Source of the DNA: Pseudomethylobacillus aquaticus
GTDB lineage: Bacteria; Pseudomonadota; Gammaproteobacteria; Burkholderiales; Methylophilaceae
Direction of reading: 5' to 3'
Assembly: GCF_003730115.1 (NCBI RefSeq)
Contig: NZ_RJVP01000001.1
Location: forward strand, 558,001-622,000
DNA: 64,000 bases
Shown: positions 35,608 to 44,756 of the stretch, piece by piece
How positions within the stretch are numbered: the stretch's first letter is position 1
Layout of the letters: every line of letters starts with the position of its first letter
The notes under the pieces: generated by a model
Seen by the model: only the letters and a program-made list of their open reading frames with translations
The model's database searches: none
Told to the model about the DNA's origin: nothing
Made by a program: the position numbers and the translations under genes

Positions 35608-36381
35608 TCATTTCCACGCCTGCAGAAATTCCTGCCAGTGTTCCCCGCCATAACCGCCCAAGGTGTCCCTGACCAGCTGGATCTCGCTGGCATAGGTTTC
35701 GGCTGTAAGTGCGCCGCGCATGAGCTGAAAGCGCAGATACACCAGATAGGTATTGGCGACATCGGTCTCGCAGTAATTGCGGATGGCGTCGATCTGGCCG
35801 TTCTTGTAGGCGTCCCACACCTTGCTGCCGTCCATGCCCAGCTTGCCCGGAAAACCGCATAACTGCGCGATCTGATCCAGCGGTGCGTTGGCGCGGCCCT
35901 GATACAGTGCCAGCAGGTCCATCAGGTCCAGATGACGATTGTGATAGCGGCTGATGTAGTTGTTCCATTTAAAGTCGCGGTCGTCGTCGCCCATGTCCCA
36001 GTAGCGCGGCGCCACCACACCATGGATCAGGCTGCGGTAGTGCAGCACTGGCAGGTCGAAGCCGCCGCCGTTCCAGGACACCAGATTGGGGGTGTACTTC
36101 TCGATGCCATCGAAGAAGCGCTGAATGATCTCGGCTTCTGGCGCATCCGGCGTGCCCAGGGTCCACACCCGAAAATTGTCACCTTCGCGCAGTGCACAGG
36201 AGATGGCCACCACGCGATGCTGTTGCAGCGGCAGGAAGTCATGACCGTGGCTCTGGCGGCGCTGATGGAAAGCGATGTTGGCGACATCCTCCGCACTGGT
36301 GTCGGCAGGCAAGTCGAGCAGCACCCGCAAGCCATCGGTGTCCGGGATGGTTTCGATATCAAAGATGAGGGTGGGCGTCAT
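35608..36381 (-). CDS. PolB-like 3'-5' exonuclease
   Basis: A 257-residue protein of the predicted 3'-5' exonuclease family (DNA polymerase B-like exonuclease fold). DEDD residues are visible: FDIETIPDTDG (ExoI, residues about 7-17), LVSWNGGGFDLPVLHYRSL (ExoII, about 101-119) and RNYCETDVANTYLVYLR (ExoIII, about 202-218). LDLMDLLALYQGRANAPLDQIAQLCGFPGK is also conserved (shown by DLMDLLALYQG). Likely acts in DNA repair or RNA processing. No partner gene is adjacent. Confidence 0.85.
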   Translation of the reverse strand: MTPTLIFDIETIPDTDGLRVLLDLPADTSAEDVANIAFHQRRQSHGHDFLPLQQHRVVAISCALREGDNFRVWTLGTPDAPEAEIIQRFFDGIEKYTPNLVSWNGGGFDLPVLHYRSLIHGVVAPRYWDMGDDDRDFKWNNYISRYHNRHLDLMDLLALYQGRANAPLDQIAQLCGFPGKLGMDGSKVWDAYKNGQIDAIRNYCETDVANTYLVYLRFQLMRGALTAETYASEIQLVRDTLGGYGGEHWQEFLQAWK

Positions 36382-37127
36382 GGCTGGGGTTTGAACTCGG
36401 GTTTGTTTGCTCGGGTTGAATATCAGAAAAGTAACCTACACGGCCATACTGTTGCAACTACCGGGAGGTACAACTGCTGGAACCTTCAGCTACTGGGATT
36501 TGCAGGCGCCACGATATCGAACTGGCAGAATCTGCACACAGAGAGTCACTGCCTTGGCCCCTGCAGGCTGGCAGCTTCCAGAGCCAGCAAGGACTGATGC
36601 ATCTTCCAGACACTCGTCATCCCAGCGCAGGCTGGGATCCATGTTTTAAGCCAGCTCGCATTCCAACATGGCTGGTTTTCACACTTGTCTGGATTCCCGC
36701 CTGCGCGGGAATGACGATTATTCGCGGCATCCTAAGTATTCACCAACTGGATTCCCGCGTACGCTGGAATGACGATCCAGAGCCAGCAAGGACTGGTCAG
36801 CAAGAAAGCACCATCCAAACACTCGTCATCCCAGCGCAGGCCGGGATCCATGTTTTAAGCCAGCTCACATTCCAACATGGCTGGTTTTCACACTTGTCTG
36901 GATTCCCGCCTGCGCGGGAATGACGATTATTCGCGGCATCCTAAGTATTCACCAACTGGGTTCCCGGGTACGCGGGAATGACGGCTGAGGGTCAGAGCCA
37001 GCCTATGCCATATTGGCCGGATTCCCGCCCAGTCTGGAAAGACGGTAATTAGCTTGATGTTGCCTCGCCCCGTCACAACCTGCGCATGTGGCCCCGCCAA
37101 GCCAGATTGGCGCAAGGCACTCAGCGC
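36382..37127. repeat. REP-rich intergenic region with a 164-bp direct duplication
   Basis: No gene in this 746-bp stretch. It holds at least seven hairpins of the type TTCCCGC..GCGGGAA and CCCAGC..GCTGGG (for example 36621-36635, 36694-36711, 36903-36920). A block at 36611-36774 recurs at 36820-36983 with a constant offset of 209 bp and only about half a dozen differences. The family also occurs at 27.3 kb. The few differences between copies suggest a recent tandem duplication. Confidence 0.8.
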
Positions 37128-37559
37128 TTATTTCTGCTTCCAGCCGCCACTGGCGTCCTGATACCACCAGCCGCCCTGCGCTTTTTGCACCCAACGCTGT
37201 GCGAAGGTGCTGCGCACTTCGGCCTCCCATTCCGGATGACCGTTGGCGGTGGCGATCTCTTTATACAAGGCGTTGCGGTCGCCGTTCTCGGCGCTGACCA
37301 GGCTGTTGACCCCCTGGCGCTGCGCCAGCAGCACCGCATTGGCATCGCGCACGGCGATCAGGCCATCACGCGTCAGGCCGACCGCGCCGCTGCCGTAGTG
37401 CGCGGCCAACTGACCATGACGGGTTTGCATGCTGTTCTTCAAGGTGGAGATGGCCGGGGTGTTGACCTCCAGGTCCGCAGCGGCCAGCGCAGTGATGGGA
37501 GCGACCATCAGCACTGCCAGGAACAAGTAAAAACCGGTGAGCGTTTGTTTGATGTTCAT
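37128..37559 (-). CDS. ydbL: YdbL family (DUF1318) periplasmic protein
   Basis: A 143-residue periplasmic protein with a signal peptide (VLMVAPITALA-AA). The conserved DUF1318 region runs from MQTRHGQLAAHYGSGAVGLTRDGLIAVRDA to ALYKEIATANGHPEWEAEVRSTFAQRW (quoted by DGLIAVRDA and HPEWEAEVR). In E. coli, YdbL works with YnbE and YdbH, which bridges the inner and outer membranes for phospholipid transport, and YdbL probably prevents uncontrolled YnbE assembly. Third gene of the operon, nine bp after ynbE. The C-terminal WWYQDASGGWK tail is an extra. Confidence 0.85.
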   Translation of the reverse strand: MNIKQTLTGFYLFLAVLMVAPITALAAADLEVNTPAISTLKNSMQTRHGQLAAHYGSGAVGLTRDGLIAVRDANAVLLAQRQGVNSLVSAENGDRNALYKEIATANGHPEWEAEVRSTFAQRWVQKAQGGWWYQDASGGWKQK

Positions 37560-37568
37560 GATGGTTCC

Positions 37569-37766
37569 TTATTTGGCGGGTGCAGCAGCGGGGTCGGTGT
37601 TGGCTGGCTGGCCTTCCTTGAGCTGCCAGACTTCGTCGATGATCTTGTCGGCGGCTTTTTCCGCAGCAGCGGCCGGAAAGTAGATGTTGATGGTGACGCA
37701 GGCTTGCAGCGTGAGCGCCAGCAGCAGCCCTGCCCAGGTGATATTGGAAATCCTCATGGTGTTCAT
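37569..37766 (-). CDS. ynbE: YnbE-like outer-membrane lipoprotein
   Basis: A 65-residue lipoprotein. The signal sequence ends with a lipobox (LQAC) and is followed by VTINIYFPAAAAEKAADKIIDEVW, the conserved YnbE beta-strand and helix (given by NIYFPAAAAEKAADKI). In E. coli YnbE caps the YdbH bridge at the outer membrane. I start at MNTMRISN; a frame open further upstream has no family match. Confidence 0.85.
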   Translation of the reverse strand: MNTMRISNITWAGLLLALTLQACVTINIYFPAAAAEKAADKIIDEVWQLKEGQPANTDPAAAPAK

Positions 37767-37884
37767 ATCCTCTCGTTCACTTGTTTGGCGGTGCCCATCA
37801 CTTGCCCAGGCAAGATCGCATAGACAAGATCGCATAGGCAAGATCGCACACTGGTTTGAACCTGCACTGACGATAACGTTGCAG

Positions 37885-39783
37885 CTATTGGATGACAGGC
37901 TTGCTATTGCCTGCGGTGATACGCTGCAGGCGGGCCAGCAGCTCGTCCCAACCGACGCTGTGATTGTAACCCAGCACCGTAATGGCAGGCACGCCGCTGC
38001 CCTCCACGATAACGTAGCCGCTGGCCGTGTTGTTGACAGGGGCGTGCGCCGGGTTGCCGTCCACCCCGTCCATGGCGCAGCTACTGTTGCGCAAGCGGCA
38101 AGTCAGGCCGATGCGGGCATAGTTGAATTCCTTGAAGAAACGCAGCACGCTGCGTTGCACCGCGGCTGCCGCACCCGCCCCACCCAGCGCCGAGATGTTC
38201 TCCACCGCGCGTTGCGAGATCTTGCGTGGATAACGGCCAGCACTGCTTTTGAACATGGCATCGAACTGCACAGGCTTCCAGTTGGCGAGTTGCAAAACAT
38301 TGACGTCACCATCCATGCGCCCTTCGATGGCGCCGAAGGCGAAGGTACGCGTCAGCGCGCCCAGGTCGAGGTTGCGGAACTGTACATCGGCGTTCAGTCG
38401 CGGTGTCAGCCCCAGCGGGGTCTGCATGGACAGATTGCCCACGGTGACCGTGCCATCGAACAGCTTGAACTGCATGGCACCACTGGTGGCCAACTTTCCA
38501 TCGCTGTAGGTCACTTGCGGGATGGCCGCCGCCACCTGCCCTTCCATGCGCGGCCAGCCCAGCGCTGTACTGAGCTCGGTCATGCTGATGGGGGCCAGAT
38601 CGGCACGCAGATGCCAGTGCCATTGCTGGTTCACCCAGGCAGCAGAGACCTCATTGAGCGTCAGCGCGCCATCCAGGATAGGCAGCACCAGCTGTGGCGT
38701 ACGCAGCGAGTAGCGCTCCAGTTCGGCGCGCAGCCTGGCGGCACCTAGCGGAATGTCGAGCAGATGGCCACCCGCATAATCCAGTGCGATCGGCTGCGCT
38801 GCATCATAAGACCAGGGGATGCTGGCTTGCAGCTTGTACAGAGCGAACTTGCCCTTGCGGTCGGCGATGTCCGCCTGCTGCAGATCCAGCCGGAAATCCT
38901 GCAGCTCACCCGCCTGCATGGCGAGCTGCAGGCTGGCGGTGCCCGCCATCTCCATGTCATTGAGCGAAGTCTTGTCCAGCAAAGGCTTCAACAGCAGCGG
39001 GTAGAGCGTGGCCAGATCCAGCGCCGAGGTTTGCAAGGCAAGTTGCTCGATGCGCTTGCCTGACAGGTTGTAGATGCCGGAAACATCAGCGCTGCCCACT
39101 GCCTTGAGCTTGAGTTGCGCCGTGTCCACCTGCAGCGCTTGCGCGCTGTAATGCCCGGCCGCATGCAGGCTGTGGCCGCCGCTAGCAAAGTAAAAAGGTT
39201 GCCAGAACAGCTCGCCCTCGCGCCAGTCCAGCGCGGCCTGCCAGCGCCAGCCAGTTGCATCGTGCGTGGCTTGCAAGCTGACATCAGCTGCCAGTTTGTC
39301 ACCCGCATGCAGGCCCACACGGTCACTGAAACTGAATGCTGCAAGCTGCAGATCCGCCTTGAACGGCTGCTGCGCCACAGGCAGTTGCAGCGCTACACTG
39401 ACATTGCCATTCGCCTGCGGACTGGCAAGTTTGGCATCCCGGCAGCGCCACATGCCCGCTTGTGGATTCTCCAGCGCCGGGCAATGCAGGCTGGCCTCGG
39501 CCCAGCTGCTGTCCGCTTGCTTTAAGCGGGTCTTCAATGTGACGGCTTTGCCGCTATGCAAGGGCAATTCCAGATTGAGGTCGCTGGCCTGGAAATTTGG
39601 ACTACTGATCGCACCGATCTGCACCGTGATGCTGCTGACCGCGTGTAGCGACGGCGAGGCCAGCGATAGCACAAGAGTCAGCAAGGCCATCATCCAGCGC
39701 CGGGCTGGTGGTAGTGGATTGCGGTGCAGGTCGGCATCACTAATACCGCTGAACCATAGCCGATGCGGCGCGTGGCTGAGCAT
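37885..39783 (-). CDS. ydbH: YdbH-like intermembrane phospholipid transport protein
   Basis: A 632-residue AsmA-like protein. An N-terminal membrane anchor (about residues 30-47) is followed by a long periplasmic beta-strand-rich region ending in the conserved YdbH-family C-terminal domain (SAGRYPRKISQRAVENISALGG... and GFAYxRxGLTCRLRNSSCAMDG, seen as YARIGLTCRLRNSSC). YdbH, YhdP and TamB are the redundant bridges carrying phospholipids to the outer membrane. E. coli YdbH has 879 residues, so this homologue is about 250 shorter. Its operon partners ynbE and ydbL follow in the usual order. Confidence 0.82.
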   Translation of the reverse strand: MLSHAPHRLWFSGISDADLHRNPLPPARRWMMALLTLVLSLASPSLHAVSSITVQIGAISSPNFQASDLNLELPLHSGKAVTLKTRLKQADSSWAEASLHCPALENPQAGMWRCRDAKLASPQANGNVSVALQLPVAQQPFKADLQLAAFSFSDRVGLHAGDKLAADVSLQATHDATGWRWQAALDWREGELFWQPFYFASGGHSLHAAGHYSAQALQVDTAQLKLKAVGSADVSGIYNLSGKRIEQLALQTSALDLATLYPLLLKPLLDKTSLNDMEMAGTASLQLAMQAGELQDFRLDLQQADIADRKGKFALYKLQASIPWSYDAAQPIALDYAGGHLLDIPLGAARLRAELERYSLRTPQLVLPILDGALTLNEVSAAWVNQQWHWHLRADLAPISMTELSTALGWPRMEGQVAAAIPQVTYSDGKLATSGAMQFKLFDGTVTVGNLSMQTPLGLTPRLNADVQFRNLDLGALTRTFAFGAIEGRMDGDVNVLQLANWKPVQFDAMFKSSAGRYPRKISQRAVENISALGGAGAAAAVQRSVLRFFKEFNYARIGLTCRLRNSSCAMDGVDGNPAHAPVNNTASGYVIVEGSGVPAITVLGYNHSVGWDELLARLQRITAGNSKPVIQ

Positions 39784-39877
39784 TCAGTGCGCCCGCTCCA
39801 AAGCACATGCAGTGGCTTGTTTCAGGGCCATCAAGCCAGGGTCATGGTATCAACGCCATGTCTGCATGACCCTGGCT

Positions 39878-40762
39878 TCAGGGGAAGACGCCGGTGGAAA
39901 GGTAACGGTCACCACGGTCACACACGATGGAGACGATGACCGCGTTCTCCAGTTGCTTGGACAGCTGCAAGGCTGCATACAGGGCACCACCGGAGGAGAT
40001 GCCGGCAAAGATGCCTTCTTCACTGGCCAGGCGGCGGGTGGTGTTCTCGGCATGCTTCTGGCTCACATAGATCAGCTGATCCACACGACTGCCATCATAG
40101 ATGCTGGGCAGGTATTCTTGCGGCCATTTGCGTATGCCGGGGATCTGCGCGCCCTCTTCCGGCTGCACGCCGATGATCTGGATGGCCGGGTTCTGTTCCT
40201 TGAGGTAACGCGAGGTGCCCATGATGGTGCCGGTGGTGCCCATGCTGGAAACGAAGTGCGTGACCTTGCCTGCCGTGTCGCGCCAGATCTCCGGGCCGGT
40301 GCCTTCATAATGCGCCAGCGGGTTATCCGGATTGCCGAACTGATCGAGTACGATGCCCTCGCCCTCGGCCTGCATCTTGAGCGCCACATCGCGCGCCAGT
40401 TCCATGCTGCCATCCCTGGGGGTCAGCACCAGCTCGGCACCAAACGCTTTCATGGTCTGGCGACGCTCGATGGACTGATTGTCCGGCATCACCAGCACCA
40501 TCTTGTAGCCGCGCATGGCAGCGGCCATGGCCAGCGCGATGCCGGTATTGCCGGAGGTGGCTTCGATCAGCGTGTCGCCGGGCTGGATATCTCCACGTGC
40601 TTCAGCACGCATGATCATGGACAAGGCCGGCCTGTCCTTGACCGAGCCCGCCGGATTATTGCCTTCCAGCTTCACCAGGATGGTGTTGCTGGTGTTGCCG
40701 GGCAGGCGCTGCAGTTGGACCAGCGGGGTGTTGCCAACGAAGTCTTCGAGTCTTTTATACAT
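39878..40762 (-). CDS. cysM: Cysteine synthase B (CysM)
   Basis: A 294-residue PLP enzyme making cysteine from O-acetylserine and sulfide (or thiosulfate for type B). It starts at MYKRLEDFVGNTPLVQLQRL; upstream frame has no match. The PLP Lys lies in NNPAGSVKDRPA (about residues 35-46) and the substrate loop in EATSGNTGIALA (about 68-79). The segment GTTGTIMGTSRYLKE contacts the phosphate. The lack of the CysK C-terminal extension and the TFEQ-type differences fit type B. Fourteen bases downstream of dsbB in the same direction. Confidence 0.93.
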   Translation of the reverse strand: MYKRLEDFVGNTPLVQLQRLPGNTSNTILVKLEGNNPAGSVKDRPALSMIMRAEARGDIQPGDTLIEATSGNTGIALAMAAAMRGYKMVLVMPDNQSIERRQTMKAFGAELVLTPRDGSMELARDVALKMQAEGEGIVLDQFGNPDNPLAHYEGTGPEIWRDTAGKVTHFVSSMGTTGTIMGTSRYLKEQNPAIQIIGVQPEEGAQIPGIRKWPQEYLPSIYDGSRVDQLIYVSQKHAENTTRRLASEEGIFAGISSGGALYAALQLSKQLENAVIVSIVCDRGDRYLSTGVFP

Positions 40763-40776
40763 GTCTGCTACTTCAA

Positions 40777-41289
40777 TCAACGCGTTCTCAAGGTGGCAAG
40801 ATAGACCGCAAACAGTCCAAGCCCGACAAAACCGATCAGCGACAACTGCGGGATGGTCAGGCCGAACAGGCTCCAGTCCATGGCCGAGCATTCGCCGGTG
40901 CCTTTGAATACCAGATCCAGCGCGTTCTTGAGCGGGAAGTTCTCGAAGATGTAGTCAAAGCCTGCGCCGCATTCCGCCATCACTTTATCCGGGTTGGCCT
41001 GGATCCACATGTGCCGCAGCGCGATGCCTGCGCCGGTCGCCGCCGCGATGAACTGCAGCACGCCATGCAACTTGCGCCCGCCTGACCCTGGATTATGCAA
41101 AGCCGCCAGCAGGAACAATACGCCTAGCGCCATGTAGGCCATGCGCTGGAAGATGCACAGCGGGCAGGGTTCCAAATTGAACTTCTGCTGGATGAACAAG
41201 GCATAGGCCACCAGACCGAAACTGACCAGAAAACCGATGAAATAACCACGACGGCCGCCAAACAGCCCAGAGAAAAATTGATTCAGCAT
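40777..41289 (-). CDS. dsbB: Disulfide bond formation protein DsbB
   Basis: A 170-residue inner-membrane protein with four transmembrane helices. The first redox pair is LEPCPLCIFQR (Cys at about 42 and 45). The second pair is one Cys in VMAECGAGF and another in GTGECSAM. DsbB re-oxidises DsbA and passes electrons to quinone. Expressed with cysM. Length and cysteine pattern are normal. Confidence 0.93.
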   Translation of the reverse strand: MLNQFFSGLFGGRRGYFIGFLVSFGLVAYALFIQQKFNLEPCPLCIFQRMAYMALGVLFLLAALHNPGSGGRKLHGVLQFIAAATGAGIALRHMWIQANPDKVMAECGAGFDYIFENFPLKNALDLVFKGTGECSAMDWSLFGLTIPQLSLIGFVGLGLFAVYLATLRTR

Positions 41290-41334
41290 GATGTCCCTCT
41301 ATAATTTGAGTTCATTGTAACGGATTCACCTCGC

Positions 41335-42660
41335 ATGGCCGATAGCCCCACCCGCGTGATGCCCACGCAAATGCCGCATGTACTGACCGCGCAGGCACTG
41401 ACCGCCCAGGTACTGACTGTCAGCGAGCTGAATCGTTTGGCACGCGAGGTGCTGGAACGCAGCATCCCGCTGTTCTGGGTCAGTGGCGAAGTATCCAATT
41501 TCACGCGCGCGGCGTCGGGGCACTGGTACTTCTCACTCAAAGATCAGGGCGCACAGGTGCGCTGCGTGATGTTTCGTGGTCGCAACAGCTATCTGGACTG
41601 GCAACCGCGTGAAGGCGACAAGGTGGAAGCGCGTGCCCTGGTCACGCTGTACGAGGCACGTGGTGATTTCCAGCTCACCGTGGAATCCCTGCAGCGTGCC
41701 GGGCTGGGCGCCCTGTTCGAAGCCTTTGAGCGCCTGCGCATGAAACTGCAGGCCGAAGGCTTGTTCGACGCGGGCCGCAAGCGCGCCCTGCCCGCCTTGC
41801 CGCGCCAGATCGGCATCGTCACCTCCCCCGATGCCGCCGCGCTGCGCGATGTGCTGACCACGCTCAAGCGCCGCATGCCCGGCATTCCGGTGGTGATCTA
41901 CCCCACGCCGGTACAAGGCAAAGGCGCGGCCGAACGCATCGCCGCTGCCATCCAGCGCGCGAGCGAGCGCGCCGAATGCGATGTGTTGATCGTGTGCCGG
42001 GGCGGTGGCAGCATCGAAGACCTGTGGCAGTTCAACGAGGAGATCGTCGCACGTGCCATTGCCAGTTGCAGCATGCCGGTGATCAGCGGAGTTGGTCACG
42101 AGACCGATACCACGATGGCCGATTTCGTGGCCGACCAGCGCGCGCCCACCCCCACCGCCGCCGCTGAACTGGCGACACCAGACCGCCTGAGCCTGTTGCA
42201 GCGCCTCTCACAGCAACAAACGCAACTGCATCGCCGACTGCAGCAGCGCCTGCAGAACCACGCCCAGCAGCTGGATTTTCTGGCACGCCGCCTGCTGTCC
42301 CCCAGCCAGCAACTGGCCGGGCGCAGTGCAGCACTGAACCAGTTGCAATGGCGCTTGCAAAGCGCCAGCCTGCAGCTGGCCAGCAAACCGGCCGTAACCC
42401 TGAAACAACTGCACTGGCGTCTGCAAACCGCCGCACAACAGCGCCTGCAATACCGCCAGCAGCAACTGGTCCGGCTGTCGCAAAGTCTTAGCCACCTGAA
42501 TCCGCAAGCCGTATTGAGCCGTGGCTATGCCCTGGTGCATCTGGATGATGGCACGCTGGTACGCAGCAGCCAGCAACTGGAAACCGGTAGTACAGTGCGA
42601 CTGGTGCTGGGCGAAGGTGAGGCCACGGCTGTAGTGGATGGCAAATCCCCAACAACATAA
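41335..42660 (+). CDS. xseA: Exodeoxyribonuclease VII large subunit (XseA)
   Basis: A 441-residue subunit of the nuclease that degrades single-stranded DNA in both directions. An OB-fold N-terminal domain (about 22-115, with TVSELNRLAREVLERSIPLFWVSGEVSNF, seen as ELNRLAREVLERSIP) binds DNA. The catalytic domain (about 120-300) includes RQIGIVTSPDAAALRDVL, VIVCRGGGSIEDLWQFN and ISGVGHETDTTMADFVAD. The C-terminal part (about 300-410) is a Gln/Leu-rich coiled coil, as usual. The small subunit gene is not in this window. Confidence 0.95.
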   Translation: MADSPTRVMPTQMPHVLTAQALTAQVLTVSELNRLAREVLERSIPLFWVSGEVSNFTRAASGHWYFSLKDQGAQVRCVMFRGRNSYLDWQPREGDKVEARALVTLYEARGDFQLTVESLQRAGLGALFEAFERLRMKLQAEGLFDAGRKRALPALPRQIGIVTSPDAAALRDVLTTLKRRMPGIPVVIYPTPVQGKGAAERIAAAIQRASERAECDVLIVCRGGGSIEDLWQFNEEIVARAIASCSMPVISGVGHETDTTMADFVADQRAPTPTAAAELATPDRLSLLQRLSQQQTQLHRRLQQRLQNHAQQLDFLARRLLSPSQQLAGRSAALNQLQWRLQSASLQLASKPAVTLKQLHWRLQTAAQQRLQYRQQQLVRLSQSLSHLNPQAVLSRGYALVHLDDGTLVRSSQQLETGSTVRLVLGEGEATAVVDGKSPTT

Positions 42661-42748
42661 AAATTTCATGTCGCAAGCAGTGATTTACATGGCACCCGAT
42701 ACATGCACGGCGTTAGAATGACTGCCTGCTCCTCTAAAGCAAATCTGC

Positions 42749-44659
42749 ATGGAATCCGCCAGTTCTAGCGCCTCACCCGAAAGCACCACCCAGCACAAAA
42801 CCCGCATGACCGCTCTGGCGCTGACCGCCCTGGGTGTGGTGTATGGCGACATCGGCACCAGCCCGCTGTACACCATGAAAGAAGTGTTCGCTGTGAGCCC
42901 GCACCCGGTACCGCTCACGCACGACAATGTGTTCGGTATCCTGTCGCTGATCCTGTGGGCGCTGATCCTGGTAGTGTCGGTCAAATATGTGGCCTTCGTG
43001 ATGCGTGCCGACAACCGTGGCGAAGGCGGCATCATGGCCCTGCTGGCGCTGGCCATGCGCAATCTGGCCGGCGACGCGCGCAAGCAGACCACCATCCTGC
43101 TGCTGGGCATACTCGGGGCCTGCATGTTCTACGCGGATGGCATGATCACCCCCGCCATCTCGGTGCTTTCCGCTGTGGAAGGCCTGGAAGTCGCCGCCCC
43201 GGCCCTGCACAGCATGATCGTGCCGATCACGCTGCTGGTGATCTTCATTTTGTTCTGGGTGCAAAGCAAAGGCACGGCGCTGGTCGGGGCCATGTTCGGA
43301 CCCATCATGCTGGTGTGGTTCAGTACTCTGGCGGTGCTGGGCATCGTCAATATCGCGCTGGAGCCTTCCGTGCTGCAGGCGCTCAATCCCTACTATGCTT
43401 ACCAGTTCTTCGCCGTCAGCCCCTGGGTCGCCTTCGTGGCGCTGGGCTCGGTGGTGCTGGCGGTGACCGGTGCCGAGGCGCTGTATGCCGACATGGGCCA
43501 TTTCGGTCGCAAGCCCATCCGCCTGGCCTGGTTCGGCCTGGTGCTGCCTGCGCTGGTGATCAACTATTTCGGTCAGGGTGCGCTGATCCTGCACGACGCC
43601 AGCACCATCAAGAACCCGTTCTACCTGATGGCGCCGGAATGGATGCTGTTCCCGCTCATCGCACTGGCCACGCTGGCCACCGTGATCGCCTCGCAGGCGG
43701 TGATCTCCGGCGCATTCTCGGTATCCCGCCAGGCGCAGCAACTGGGCTTTTTACCGCGCATGCAGATCCTGCATACCTCCGAGAACCAGCAGGGGCAGAT
43801 CTATATGCCGCGCATCAACTGGATATTGATGATAGGGGTGATGGCACTGGTGCTGGGCTTCGGCTCGTCCGGTGACCTGGCCGCGGCTTATGGTATCGCC
43901 GTCACCGGCGACATGGTGATCACCACGCTGCTGGCCGGGGTGGTGTTCCATGGCGTGTGGGGTTGGAGCCTGTGGCGTACCGGCGTATTGGTGGCGATGT
44001 TCCTGGTGATCGATCTGGCGCTGTTCGGCGCCAATGTGCTGAAGATCCCGGATGGTGGCTGGGTGCCTATCCTGATCGGGGCCGTGATCCTGACGCTGAT
44101 GGCCACCTGGAAACAGGGGCGTGATCTGCTGCTGAGCCGCTTGCGCAGTGAATCCATGGCGCTGGAACCGTTCATTGAAGCCATGGGCAAATACCCGCCC
44201 ACGCGCGTGCCCGGCAACGCCATCTTCATGACCCCGGATGCCAGCGGTGTGCCGCATGCCATGCTGCACAACCTCAAGCACAACAAGGTGCTGCACGAGC
44301 GCGTGATCCTGCTGACCGTGAAGACGGGCGACATCCCCTACATCGCCGAAGATAACCGCATTGAGGTAGAGGCGCTGGAACACGGTTTCTGGCGCATCAC
44401 CATGCACTATGGTTTCAAGGACGATCTGGACATCCCGCGCGATCTGGAACTGAGCAGCCAACATGGCCTGGAGCTGGAGTCCATGGACACTTCCTACTTC
44501 ATTGGCAAGGAAACGCTGTTCGCACGCCGTGCCTCGGCGATGGCCTATTGGCGCGAGAAGCTGTTCGTCGGCCTGTTCCGCAATGCGGACAGCGCCACCA
44601 ACCATTTCAAACTACCACCGAATCGTGTGGTCGAATTGGGTGCACAAGTCACTTTGTAA
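42749..44659 (+). CDS. kup: Low-affinity potassium transport protein Kup
   Basis: A 636-residue potassium uptake protein with about 12 transmembrane helices and a C-terminal cytoplasmic domain. The GVVYGDIGTSPLYTMKEVF motif (residues about 30-48) and the MRADNRGEGGIMALLALA segment (about 89-106) are signatures of the KUP/HAK family. YADMGHFGRKPIRLAWF follows. Full length. Starts with ATG 90 bp after xseA; probably monocistronic. Confidence 0.96.
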   Translation: MESASSSASPESTTQHKTRMTALALTALGVVYGDIGTSPLYTMKEVFAVSPHPVPLTHDNVFGILSLILWALILVVSVKYVAFVMRADNRGEGGIMALLALAMRNLAGDARKQTTILLLGILGACMFYADGMITPAISVLSAVEGLEVAAPALHSMIVPITLLVIFILFWVQSKGTALVGAMFGPIMLVWFSTLAVLGIVNIALEPSVLQALNPYYAYQFFAVSPWVAFVALGSVVLAVTGAEALYADMGHFGRKPIRLAWFGLVLPALVINYFGQGALILHDASTIKNPFYLMAPEWMLFPLIALATLATVIASQAVISGAFSVSRQAQQLGFLPRMQILHTSENQQGQIYMPRINWILMIGVMALVLGFGSSGDLAAAYGIAVTGDMVITTLLAGVVFHGVWGWSLWRTGVLVAMFLVIDLALFGANVLKIPDGGWVPILIGAVILTLMATWKQGRDLLLSRLRSESMALEPFIEAMGKYPPTRVPGNAIFMTPDASGVPHAMLHNLKHNKVLHERVILLTVKTGDIPYIAEDNRIEVEALEHGFWRITMHYGFKDDLDIPRDLELSSQHGLELESMDTSYFIGKETLFARRASAMAYWREKLFVGLFRNADSATNHFKLPPNRVVELGAQVTL

Positions 44660-44680
44660 GCAGGCTGTTTGTTAGCAAGG

Positions 44681-44709
44681 CTGTTATAGCGACGCGGTAA
44701 TACTATAAT
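44681..44709 (+). promoter_or_regulatory. Candidate sigma-70 promoter of the M48 protease gene
   Basis: A perfect TATAAT (44704-44709) 17 bp after CTGTTA (44681-44686), a poor -35. It lies about 48 bp upstream of the M48 protease start. Confidence 0.45.
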
Positions 44710-44756
44710 TCTGGTATTCACGTTTCACCCTTCAATTCATGTACGGGAAAAACACC

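Noticed and set aside
36407-37086. Several short open reading frames in the REP region
   Set aside because: They cross the repeated hairpins in all frames and repeat themselves; they are by-products of the repeats.
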